In this document: positions 6,793 to 12,755 of the stretch, one piece after another
Numbering within the stretch: the first letter of the stretch is position 1
How the letters are laid out: every line of letters starts with the position of its first letter
From: Dehalococcoidia bacterium UBA3254
GTDB taxonomy: Bacteria > Chloroflexota > Dehalococcoidia > Dehalococcoidales > UBA3254
DNA: 15,054 nt
Reading direction: 5' to 3'
Assembly (NCBI GenBank): GCA_002362735.1
Contig: DEUU01000106.1
Span: 1-15,054, forward strand
Program-made: the position numbers and the translations under genes
Notes under the pieces: model-generated
The model's input: the letters and a program-made list of their open reading frames with translations, nothing else
Database searches by the model: none
What the model was told of the DNA's origin: nothing

Positions 6793-6963
6793 ATGAGATA
6801 CGCTATTGGGATCGCTATTGGTGGGTTTGCCGGATGGGGAATCGGATATCTAGGTAAATGCAAGGGCGGTGGTTGAGGTATCACCCGGAGCCCCTGGTCA
6901 GGGGCTATTTTCGGAGCCGTATTTGGTTTATTGATTGCGGCAAGTCTCGTTACTAATAGTTAA
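6793..6963 (+). CDS. Candidate selenoprotein: 56-aa two-helix membrane protein with in-frame TGA (Sec28)
   Basis: Read through the TGA at 6874-6876, this ORF encodes a 56-residue hairpin membrane protein. A first Gly-rich helix (residues 3-20, IGIAIGGFAGWGIGYL) is followed by a short loop GKCKGGGUGITRSP and a second Gly-rich helix (about 35-52, SGAIFGAVFGLLIAASLV). From memory this is the plan of a small family (DUF6132-like) with a loop of the type GCxSGxCPITSNP. The TGA falls on the second conserved Cys, keeping the C-x4-C spacing as C-x4-U. A hairpin with a GGUC loop follows at SECIS distance. Translation starts at ATG 6793, with AAGG 9 nt upstream; an in-frame stop at 6787 bounds it. It is 43 nt after the fmdB-like gene in the arsR operon. 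The alternatives are a 27-aa peptide or a nonsense pseudogene. Its function is unknown; a thiol/selenol pair in a membrane loop suggests redox or metalloid handling. Confidence 0.62.
6885..6914 (+). promoter_or_regulatory. SECIS-like hairpin downstream of the in-frame UGA
   Basis: AGCCCCT (6889-6895) pairs perfectly with AGGGGCT (6900-6906) around the four-base loop GGTC (6896-6899). CCG (6885-6887) and CGG (6912-6914) can extend the stem below an internal loop. The loop begins 19 nt after the TGA. The E. coli fdhF element has 18 nt and a GGUCU loop, and bacterial SECIS models require an early loop G at roughly this distance. A plain terminator is less likely, because only four T follow and the reading frame remains membrane-protein-like on both sides. 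Confidence 0.6.
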
Positions 6964-6970
6964 TGTCAAA

Positions 6971-7008
6971 ATGAAGCGCTACTCCTTAAGATATTGGTAG
7001 CGCTTCAT
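6971..7008. terminator. Bidirectional hairpin between convergent operons
   Basis: A perfect 12-bp inverted repeat, ATGAAGCGCTAC (6971-6982) and GTAGCGCTTCAT (6997-7008), has a 14-nt loop. It lies 7 nt after the stop of the candidate selenoprotein gene and between two convergent transcripts. T runs are short on both sides (TTT just after it on the minus strand), so it may be an inefficient terminator or an mRNA 3' end stabiliser. Confidence 0.6.
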
Positions 7009-7065
7009 CGTATTCAAAAGATGACTTTCTTTTTGATTTTAAGCGTTTTCTTAATATTCAGTAAA

Positions 7066-7629
7066 TCAAGCCCCTTTTCTGAGGGATATTATCAATTTCG
7101 TCAAGTTATTTTCAACTTCAGCTAAATCCTTTTGATCGGGTCGGCCGCGAATATCGCCCAGCGGTCCTTGAGTACTCAGGTCTAACCGCCCGTGAAACTC
7201 TCCCACAATATACCATTTAGCGCCTACGTTAAAACCGAGATGTTCGAAAAACTGACCGAGATATTCTCCGGCAGTAATCGCTTCCCTGATGCCGGTATGG
7301 GGACCGGAATAGGTACAAAAGACTACTGCTGTTTTTCCCGGTACTTTCGGCGCGCCCGGTTTGATCTGACCCCGCTCAACGTGATTTTTCATCTGTTGCC
7401 TCACATAGCGTAAAACTGGCTCCGGCGGCAGAAAATTATAAGAGGGTACTCCCATTATAACCAGGTCATATGGTAAAAGGTCTTTTTCGACACCTTCGCC
7501 TATTTTTTGTACTTCCAGATCAACATTTTCTCGGTTCAAGACATTCTGGATGGTTCGAGCTACTTTTTCAGTATTGCCTGTGGCTGACCAATACATTAAT
7601 AGTGTTTTCATTTTAATATCTGGTGACAT
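7066..7629 (-). CDS. Flavodoxin-family protein
   Basis: A 187-residue cytoplasmic flavodoxin-fold protein. The phosphate-binding loop for FMN is clear: SATGNTEKVA, residues 15-24, matching the S/T-x-T-G-x-T pattern after a beta strand (KTLLMYW). A second strand is DLVIMGVPSYNFLPPEP (about 55-71), and the third flavin loop is TAVVFCTYSGPHTG (about 100-113), typical of flavodoxin/NAD(P)H-oxidoreductase-like members. A GAGGAG ribosome site supports the ATG at 7629. It is the last gene of the five-gene minus-strand run, 76 nt after the radical SAM gene. A flavodoxin is a natural electron donor for a radical SAM enzyme, so partnership is plausible but inferred. The protein is longer than short electron-carrier flavodoxins (about 140-150 aa) and could act as an oxidoreductase. 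Confidence 0.88.
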   Translation of the reverse strand: MSPDIKMKTLLMYWSATGNTEKVARTIQNVLNRENVDLEVQKIGEGVEKDLLPYDLVIMGVPSYNFLPPEPVLRYVRQQMKNHVERGQIKPGAPKVPGKTAVVFCTYSGPHTGIREAITAGEYLGQFFEHLGFNVGAKWYIVGEFHGRLDLSTQGPLGDIRGRPDQKDLAEVENNLTKLIISLRKGA

Positions 7630-7705
7630 AGCTTACTCCTCATCATAATTGATCTTGACTGAGCTAATGGTTAAACCAGGGTAATATACTTAAACTGGCA
7701 GTATT

Positions 7706-8860
7706 TTAGCTAAAATATTTGATATAGCCTTCGTCTACTAAACTTTTACGATAATCGGTTCCTCCGAGCTTCATTAAGAACTTTCTATAGCTTAATCCTT
7801 CATCATAAGCGCTGTAACGTATTGCTCCCGGTTCACAGCACCTGCTACAAATTTTGAGACATCCAGCTCGTTGTCGCCATTTCTTTAATGGAGCACCTGT
7901 CCAAATAGAATCGATATCTTGCTTGCGTAAATCGCCAACCGTCTCTGCCGTTAATTCGCAAGGATATGCTTGGCCGTCAAATTCGATAAAAAGATAATTA
8001 GATCCTGCCGTACAGCACCATCCTTTTGAGCCGCATGACAGCAGGATTTTAGCTTGATGGTAGTAGTATTCTGAGTCAAATTCCTGCCGACGGTAAAACT
8101 TGAGAATACTATGATAATCTTTCTCTGTAAGGTTCAACTTGTCAAGTTTATCCAGATTCTCAAATCTACCTGATGTAAAAAAGACCGGCGAAATAATATG
8201 AAATAAATTATTTCTTAAAGCATATTCCAGGACCGGTTCCAGATCATTAACATTTTGAGGTAAGATCGTCGTTTTTAATCCCATAAAAAAGTTATTATAT
8301 TCTTTACGAATCTCCATTAACCCTTGAATAGTCTGGTTAACCGAATTGAAAGCTCCTTTAGTACCTCGTATCAAATCATGTGTTTCATTCATCCCATCCA
8401 GAGAATTCACACTTACCAGGTCGATACCTGAAATTTTTAGACCAGTTAGAATACATCTGTAGTTAGAAATTATCCGGTCAGCGAGAAGCCCATTGGAAGT
8501 AATGATGATACTTTTCAGTCTTGGTAGAAAACTTGTCTTCAACGAGGCTAATTCAAGAACAATCTCCGCAAAATCTTCTCGAAGGTGAGGCTCTCCCCCG
8601 GTAAGGTCCAGTTCTACCAAATGAGAAAATAACGGTCTGGAGAATATTCCCAGAATCTCTTTTTTCGAGAGCTCGAGCTTTTGAATATGCGGTATGTTTT
8701 GGGACCTTTTCCAGAGATTGCACATAACGCAATGTGAATTACAGCGATGAGTTAACGCCAGACTCACAACCGAAAGATCAAGATCATTTCGCAAAATTTG
8801 GCGACTACGAAATCTGATTCCGTTATAAAGAAGGGTCCTTGTAATACCGTTGTAATTCAA
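7706..8860 (-). CDS. Radical SAM protein with SPASM-like C-terminus
   Basis: A 384-residue radical SAM enzyme. The [4Fe-4S] motif is THRCNSHCVMC (Cys40, Cys44, Cys47, the CxxxCxxC pattern). The SAM-binding LDLTGGEPHLRED (GGEP at 88-91) and a SLDGMNETHDLIRG strand (about 153-166) are also present. The C-terminal part holds a SPASM-like set of eight Cys (276, 282, 283, 301, 334, 338, 341, 342), which should bind one or two auxiliary clusters. SPASM enzymes modify peptides or proteins or act in cofactor synthesis; no precursor-peptide gene is visible nearby, so the substrate is unknown. The start is TTG with only a weak AGAAAG-like site, so a slightly different start is possible. It follows the MFS gene by 40 nt and precedes the flavodoxin gene. 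Confidence 0.88.
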   Translation of the reverse strand: MNYNGITRTLLYNGIRFRSRQILRNDLDLSVVSLALTHRCNSHCVMCNLWKRSQNIPHIQKLELSKKEILGIFSRPLFSHLVELDLTGGEPHLREDFAEIVLELASLKTSFLPRLKSIIITSNGLLADRIISNYRCILTGLKISGIDLVSVNSLDGMNETHDLIRGTKGAFNSVNQTIQGLMEIRKEYNNFFMGLKTTILPQNVNDLEPVLEYALRNNLFHIISPVFFTSGRFENLDKLDKLNLTEKDYHSILKFYRRQEFDSEYYYHQAKILLSCGSKGWCCTAGSNYLFIEFDGQAYPCELTAETVGDLRKQDIDSIWTGAPLKKWRQRAGCLKICSRCCEPGAIRYSAYDEGLSYRKFLMKLGGTDYRKSLVDEGYIKYFS

Positions 8861-8900
8861 TTTATTATCTACTTTCTAAAAATTCTGCGATTATTTCCAC

Positions 8901-10181
8901 CTAATCGTTGACAGTTAATCTGGTTTTAGATGTCAATGATGAATGTAAGGTTTCTGGAACGCTTATAAGGAGGGGCATCTTTATGAGCAAATCCAACCCG
9001 ATAAAAGTGAGAAAAACATATTGTGGCCCGATCTTATCCCAGATTATTCCGGCCAGAAGAGCCATGAGTGCACTTAGAGTCATTCGAAAGACCCGAATAA
9101 TGCCTATCCATCTACCCATCTGATCTGCGGATACCAGCTCCCTTTCGATGGCACTGTTGATCGGCCCGCTGATATAGAAAAATCCCTGCATAATTCCGGA
9201 TATTAACAATATGGCCTGGTTTGGAGACCAGATGAGCAATAAATTGGAAAGCCAAAAGAGAGGGAATATCACAAAGAGGACCTTCTTTCTTCCCAGTCTG
9301 TCTGCCAGCCTGCCGGCAGGAACGGCAAACGCGATCGAAGCCAGAGCTGCCCCGGTCACCATCGCTCCCAGAACAATTTCATTCGCCCCTTTTATCTCAT
9401 GGGCAAATACCTGGGAAAAGGGAAATACCATTCCCGTGGGTAAAAAAGTAATAGCCGCAATTATCAACCAGCGCTTCGAGTAACTGTTATTTCTTAATAC
9501 CTGAAGGCTGTCTTTAATAAAATTTGGTTTATTTGAATATTCCTTAGTCCACTTTTGATTTGAAAGCTGGGTTAAAACCACGATAAAAGATCCGATGGTA
9601 ATAATCAATGCAGCAATAAATAGAGGTCTGATTCCCTCTGGGTTGATACCGCCAGATCTGGTTACCATCCAGGTTGCCAGGAGTGGACCCACCATTCCCA
9701 GTATACCCGCAGCTACAGATTCGCAAATCATCATCCCGGTTGCTCTGTCACGATTTACCAGGCAATTACCGCAAATCGTAGCACAGCTATGAATACTGGT
9801 AGCGAATCCAACCCAATAGGCGATCATGGCGATTACCGTCACTATCCAGCTGTGGGCCAGTCCATATGTTAAATATGATATCGCCAGAAAAACAATCCCT
9901 ATCAGGTAGACTTTCTTTGGACCATTTCGGTCAACAAACCCTCCGGTAACAGGCCCTAGAAGTCCAGCGATTACCATACCGATGCTGTTGATAATCCCCA
10001 ATTGAGTAGCCGTTGCACCCAGAGCTATGATGTAGATCGAGAGATAAGGAAAAACCATCTGGTAGGCAAACCTCTCCAATGAGGTACGGGTTACTGTAAC
10101 TTTCCAATCGCGTTGTTGCCTGCCCAAAAAAGAGACCGCATTTTGAAAAACGTTAGTCTGAGGATGATTTGAGTTTTCCAT
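8901..10181 (-). CDS. MFS transporter with a Cys cluster near TM4
   Basis: A 426-residue, 12-helix major facilitator superfamily permease with a soluble N-terminal stretch of about 35 residues. Motif A occurs twice, as expected for the duplicated fold: GGFVDRNGPKKVY (about 80-92) and AGRLADRLGRKKVL in the 8-9 loop. A run of Cys near helix 4, HSCATICGNC (Cys133, Cys137, Cys140), plus Cys153, is unusual for the family and could matter for a thiol-reactive or metal substrate, or for redox sensing. AAGGGG lies 13 nt before the ATG. It sits between the DUF1847 and radical SAM genes in the same direction. The substrate is not predictable; drug, metabolite or metalloid-complex efflux are possible. 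Confidence 0.88.
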   Translation of the reverse strand: MENSNHPQTNVFQNAVSFLGRQQRDWKVTVTRTSLERFAYQMVFPYLSIYIIALGATATQLGIINSIGMVIAGLLGPVTGGFVDRNGPKKVYLIGIVFLAISYLTYGLAHSWIVTVIAMIAYWVGFATSIHSCATICGNCLVNRDRATGMMICESVAAGILGMVGPLLATWMVTRSGGINPEGIRPLFIAALIITIGSFIVVLTQLSNQKWTKEYSNKPNFIKDSLQVLRNNSYSKRWLIIAAITFLPTGMVFPFSQVFAHEIKGANEIVLGAMVTGAALASIAFAVPAGRLADRLGRKKVLFVIFPLFWLSNLLLIWSPNQAILLISGIMQGFFYISGPINSAIERELVSADQMGRWIGIIRVFRMTLSALMALLAGIIWDKIGPQYVFLTFIGLDLLIKMPLLISVPETLHSSLTSKTRLTVND

Positions 10182-10240
10182 CTTGAATGAGTTTCCCCTT
10201 AAGTAGAATTTCAGAGGCGATTTTTATTTAATGTCCGTAA

Positions 10241-10951
10241 TTAATCTGAGCCCGCTTTAGGTTTAGACATTATCCGGGAGTAGTAAGAGGACGATAAATA
10301 AATGGCCGCTAAAGGATTATGACCTGTGACTCTGTCTTTAACTGCTAACACCGTCATGGGTGCCTGGCAATATTTGATGAAAAGAGTGTCATGACCCAGG
10401 CAAAGGCCCAGCATAATGGCCATGTCTACTTTTTCATTATTTAAGATCTCAGCTTGAGCAATGGGATTACACATCGGCTCGAAACAGGCCGGACCTCCGA
10501 TTTTTTCCTCGGGTTTGATTCCGATCTTCTCCTTGGGGATACAACCGGTTTTACAACGCGTCGAGACTACTTCGAATCCCTGGTTCTCTAGTATTTCGGT
10601 CACAATCCTTCCTTCGTTAGCTAATCCGGCACAAAAAGCCAGCCCTAATTTTTTATAACCCATCTTGTGAGCAAATTGAATCAACTCTAATATGCGCGGA
10701 TTCCTGGTTTTCATACCCTCCGGAGTATTCTCATAACATTCAAATTCCTGGATAGACGCCTGGCGGGCAAATTCTTTAACATCCGGTTTTTGATATTCGA
10801 TTAAAGCCCTTTGCATTACCTCAGGCGAGACTTTCATAGGACAAAAATTAGGTGCTTTTTCCAGAGGTAAAGGTTCTGCAGCACCCATCGGAGGACAGCA
10901 AACTTTACTTGGGCATTCAGTACATTTCGGACTCAATTTTTTAGCCATCAT
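10241..10951 (-). CDS. DUF1847 family Cys-rich (putative metal-binding) protein
   Basis: A 236-residue soluble protein that I recognise as DUF1847, annotated in databases only as metal-binding. The N-terminus has a Cys cluster (Cys10, Cys13, Cys18, Cys19, Cys37: CTECPSKVCCPP and FCPM). A core domain follows with LGLAFCAGLANEGR (Cys107), VVSTRCKTGC (Cys133, Cys137), GPACFEPMCNP (Cys156, Cys161), and LGLCLGHDTLFIKYCQAPMT (Cys184, Cys195). It looks like a Rossmann-type core bearing an Fe-S or metal site, which is inference. AGAGGT lies about 6 nt before the ATG; a second ATG follows immediately. It is gene two of the minus-strand run, between the DUF134 regulator and the MFS transporter, which suggests a metal- or sulfur-linked task for the cluster. 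Confidence 0.85.
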   Translation of the reverse strand: MMAKKLSPKCTECPSKVCCPPMGAAEPLPLEKAPNFCPMKVSPEVMQRALIEYQKPDVKEFARQASIQEFECYENTPEGMKTRNPRILELIQFAHKMGYKKLGLAFCAGLANEGRIVTEILENQGFEVVSTRCKTGCIPKEKIGIKPEEKIGGPACFEPMCNPIAQAEILNNEKVDMAIMLGLCLGHDTLFIKYCQAPMTVLAVKDRVTGHNPLAAIYLSSSYYSRIMSKPKAGSD

Positions 10952-11019
10952 TCATACCTCTTTCATAATTCATTATTTTTTCCGTAAATTATCTCATTTC
11001 CCCCTGGAAACTTCGGGCG

Positions 11020-11496
11020 CTACTCTTCTTTATGCCCTTTTCGTTCACAACACCTCTCACCACCATGTCTGCAAGCTCTCTCAGATGGATGAAGAGAAAC
11101 TACGGAATTTACATTACACATTGGACATTTTTCAGGTGGATCATTGACTGCTATCTCGTAAGGTACGTCCCACACGTGACCCTGATTACAGCAAAAACGA
11201 CGGGGAGCAATTTCATAGTTGCCTCCTTCGATCCGAACTGCCTTTCCGTTTAAGATCGCATCCGCGATCTTATGCCTCGCAGAAGTCAAAATTCGCTGGA
11301 AGGTAGGACGGGATATATTCATTCTCACTGCACTTTGCTCTTGGTCCAAACCTTCTACGTCCTTTAAGCGGATAGCCTCAACTTCTTCTACGGTAAGACA
11401 AATTTCTTCAAGTACTCTTAATGGAATACCTGCAGGTTTGAAATATTTTACACCCGGAAATGAATCTACCCGGCGACATTTAATCGGTCTGGACAT
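11020..11496 (-). CDS. DUF134 (UPF0251) DNA-binding protein with Cys-rich C-terminus
   Basis: A 158-residue protein of the DUF134/UPF0251 family, a sigma-factor-like HTH group thought to bind DNA. The family start MSRPIKCRRV...FPGVKYFKPAG is present. The HTH lies at about 36-72 (VEEVEAIRLKDVEGLDQEQ, then MNISRPTFQRILTSAR). Beyond the usual family end the protein carries a zinc-ribbon-like segment (Cys102/Cys103, His107, Cys124, Cys127 in CPMC) and a second Cys/His tail (Cys142, His144, Cys149, Cys150, His155). This suggests metal- or redox-dependent DNA binding. AAGGAG lies 7 nt before the ATG. As the first gene behind the promoter at 11536-11564, it probably regulates the five-gene run. The gap to the DUF1847 gene is 68 nt. 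Confidence 0.87.
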   Translation of the reverse strand: MSRPIKCRRVDSFPGVKYFKPAGIPLRVLEEICLTVEEVEAIRLKDVEGLDQEQSAVRMNISRPTFQRILTSARHKIADAILNGKAVRIEGGNYEIAPRRFCCNQGHVWDVPYEIAVNDPPEKCPMCNVNSVVSLHPSERACRHGGERCCERKGHKEE

Positions 11497-11515
11497 ATCG
11501 ACTCTCCTTATTTTT

Positions 11516-11529
11516 TGAGCATATGTTCA
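11516..11529. promoter_or_regulatory. Palindrome over the DUF134 promoter start site
   Basis: TGAGCATATGTTCA is a 14-bp inverted repeat with one mismatched pair (the ideal form is TGAACATATGTTCA). It lies at the predicted transcription start of the minus-strand promoter and upstream of the DUF134 ribosome site. Its TGA-x-CATATG-x-TCA form resembles ArsR/SmtB operators, so the repressor encoded at 6199-6549, or the DUF134 protein itself, may bind here. Confidence 0.5.
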
Positions 11530-11535
11530 TAAATA

Positions 11536-11564
11536 ATCGTAACAATTAGCTTGTCAATAGTCAA
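11536..11564 (-). promoter_or_regulatory. Candidate promoter of the five-gene minus-strand cluster
   Basis: On the minus strand, TTGACT (11559-11564) and TACGAT (11536-11541) are separated by 17 nt, with five of six and four of six consensus matches. A second, perfect TTGACA (11552-11557) overlaps it but has only poor -10 partners. Transcription would begin at about 11529, inside the palindrome at 11516-11529. Confidence 0.45.
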
Positions 11565-11619
11565 TTAAAGAAGTAGCTGCTTAAAATTGGCGCCACGCAT
11601 GTACCTTTTTTTAAATCAC

Positions 11620-11636
11620 ACTATTTTCACAATAGT
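11620..11636. promoter_or_regulatory. Small inverted repeat, possible operator
   Basis: ACTATT (11620-11625) and AATAGT (11631-11636) form a perfect 6-bp inverted repeat around TTCAC. It lies in the divergent region about 80 bp before the DUF4405-like gene. I found no confident promoter for that rightward gene in the rest of this region, so the site may mark one. This is weak evidence. Confidence 0.25.
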
Positions 11637-11714
11637 TCTCCATAATTCCTCCATCTTTATTTACTATCATAGACACAAGAGTTAAAAAATAGATGATTAC
11701 AAGGCAGGTGAATT

Positions 11715-12035
11715 ATGAAGAAAGGGATTTATCTTTTTACTCTGGTCACTTTACTGATTTTAAGCGGTCTGGCTGAGGCTGTATCTGGATTCGTCTTATG
11801 GTTCGCTCTTCCGTCTGGAGGAGGAAGGAGGGGAATTGATCTGACATATCTCGGGTTAACACGTCACACCTGGATAGACATCCATGATTGGATAGCTATT
11901 GCTTTGACCGTGGTTGTAGTAATCCATCTTATTATTCATTGGAAATGGGTAATTCGGATGACTAACCACATATTTACTATTTTTACAGACACATTGCGGG
12001 AAATGAGAAAAGCATCAGCAATTAAATCAACTTAA
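11715..12035 (+). CDS. Small DUF4405-like membrane protein, possible haem-binding cytochrome b type
   Basis: A 106-residue membrane protein. TM1 (about 5-31, LFTLVTLLILSGLAEAVSGFVLWF) is followed by a Gly/Arg loop (LPSGGGRRG). A helix with the first His pair comes next (His51, His57 in TRHTWIDIHDWIA), then TM2 (about 58-79) with VVVVIHLIIHWKWV (His71, His75), and a charged C-terminal tail. The W-x-x-x-H-x-W/H-x-x-H-W layout is that of DUF4405, whose members resemble small four-helix b-type cytochromes, so haem binding as a dimer is plausible but inferred. An AGGTG ribosome site is 6 nt before the ATG. It is followed 33 nt later by a secreted protein gene with a strong ribosome site, so the two are probably co-transcribed. 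Confidence 0.75.
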   Translation: MKKGIYLFTLVTLLILSGLAEAVSGFVLWFALPSGGGRRGIDLTYLGLTRHTWIDIHDWIAIALTVVVVIHLIIHWKWVIRMTNHIFTIFTDTLREMRKASAIKST

Positions 12036-12068
12036 GCACCGCCAAAAAATAAAAAGGAGGAAAATATA

Positions 12069-12635
12069 ATGGCGAAAATATTGAAGATTCTTACAATTTC
12101 CATGGTCCTGGCGGGTATTTTGATAGTAGTTTTGGCAGGCGCAGTATTCGCAGCGGGACCTCAGAATGAAAAGAGCGGAAACAATTCAGGACAGACCGGA
12201 AGCTCTACAGTAGATGCAGTAAGCAAACTTCTGGGTCTTACACCAGAACAAATTCAGGAACAAAGACAAAGTGGATTGAGTCTTGTTCAAATCGCAGCCA
12301 CAAAAAATGTTAGCGAAACCGCCTTGTTTGATGCAATCATGTTAGAAAAACAGACTGCTCTGAAAAACATGGTTACGTCCGGAACTATCACTCAGGCTCA
12401 GGCAGACCAGAGGTTAACGCTGATGAGAGAAAGAGTCCAGTTAGCGGTTAATCGCACCACTACAGGACCGCCGGAATGGTCAGGAACTAACGGCAACGGC
12501 CAAAACAGAATCTGTGGAGAAACCTGTACTATGAAACAAGATGGTTTCAGAGGCAACCAGGTTAACGGCTCCGGTTCTATGGGGACTTGCTCAGGCACCG
12601 GTAAGATGATGCGGGCAGGTAAAACCGCCAGATAA
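12069..12635 (+). CDS. Secreted protein of unknown function, with Cys in C-terminal tail
   Basis: A 188-residue exported protein. The signal peptide is MAKILKILTISMVLAGILIV... with probable cleavage after AVFA (residues 25-28) or the next Ala. A Ser/Asn/Gly linker (about 30-47) leads to a helical domain at about 48-128. That domain contains LLGLTPEQIQEQRQSGLSLVQIA, an HTH-like VSETALFDAIM, and then SGTITQAQADQRLTLMRERV. The LTPEQ/ITQAQ segments recall helical repeats in other small secreted proteins. A low-complexity Gly/Asn/Ser tail holds Cys149, Cys153 and Cys174 and a basic end. AAGGAGG is 8 nt before the ATG. I do not recognise a named family. Between a possible cytochrome-like membrane protein and a two-component system, it may be an envelope-stress or metal-binding factor; this is inference. 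Confidence 0.8.
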   Translation: MAKILKILTISMVLAGILIVVLAGAVFAAGPQNEKSGNNSGQTGSSTVDAVSKLLGLTPEQIQEQRQSGLSLVQIAATKNVSETALFDAIMLEKQTALKNMVTSGTITQAQADQRLTLMRERVQLAVNRTTTGPPEWSGTNGNGQNRICGETCTMKQDGFRGNQVNGSGSMGTCSGTGKMMRAGKTAR

Positions 12636-12653
12636 AATAATCGAGTTTATCAT

Positions 12654-12690
12654 AGCTAACAGGAGTAGCTAGAAACTACTCCTATTAGCT
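12654..12690 (+). terminator. Long hairpin between the secreted protein and the OmpR-class system
   Basis: AGCTAACAGGAGTAG (12654-12668) pairs with CTACTCCTATTAGCT (12676-12690), 14 of 15 positions, with a 7-nt loop. There is no T run after it on either strand, so this may be a Rho-assisted terminator or an mRNA-end stabiliser and not a classical intrinsic terminator. Confidence 0.5.
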
Positions 12691-12716
12691 ATTGAGACCG
12701 TAAAAATAAAAGCATT

Positions 12717-12745
12717 TTAAGTCAATTACGATTGTAAGCTATAAT
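12717..12745 (+). promoter_or_regulatory. Promoter of the OmpR-class two-component operon, possibly leaderless
   Basis: A perfect TATAAT (12740-12745) is preceded at 17 nt by a weak TTAAGT (12717-12722). The predicted start, at about 12752, is only about 4 nt from the ATG at 12756, and there is no Shine-Dalgarno sequence in between. The weak -35 suggests activator dependence, perhaps by the encoded regulator. Confidence 0.5.
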
Positions 12746-12755
12746 AGAGAAACAT

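Noticed and set aside
6786..6860. Overlapping ATG at 6786 in another frame, giving a Trp/Arg-rich peptide.
   Set aside because: It ends after 23 codons, has an unlikely composition and competes with a frame that matches a membrane-protein pattern on both sides of the TGA.
6889..6910. The GC-rich hairpin read simply as an intrinsic terminator of the arsR-fmdB operon.
   Set aside because: Only four T follow the stem, a better placed 12-bp hairpin lies just after the full ORF at 6971-7008, and the frame continues as a membrane helix through the hairpin. It remains the main alternative.
7630..7705. Gaps around the radical SAM gene as places for a RiPP precursor peptide.
   Set aside because: The 40-nt and 76-nt gaps hold no ORF with a start codon and ribosome site, so there is no support for a peptide natural-product cluster.
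11032..11518. Plus-strand ORFs of 73 and 99 codons opposite the DUF134 gene.
   Set aside because: The DUF134 protein on the minus strand matches a known family along its whole length, so these are shadows.
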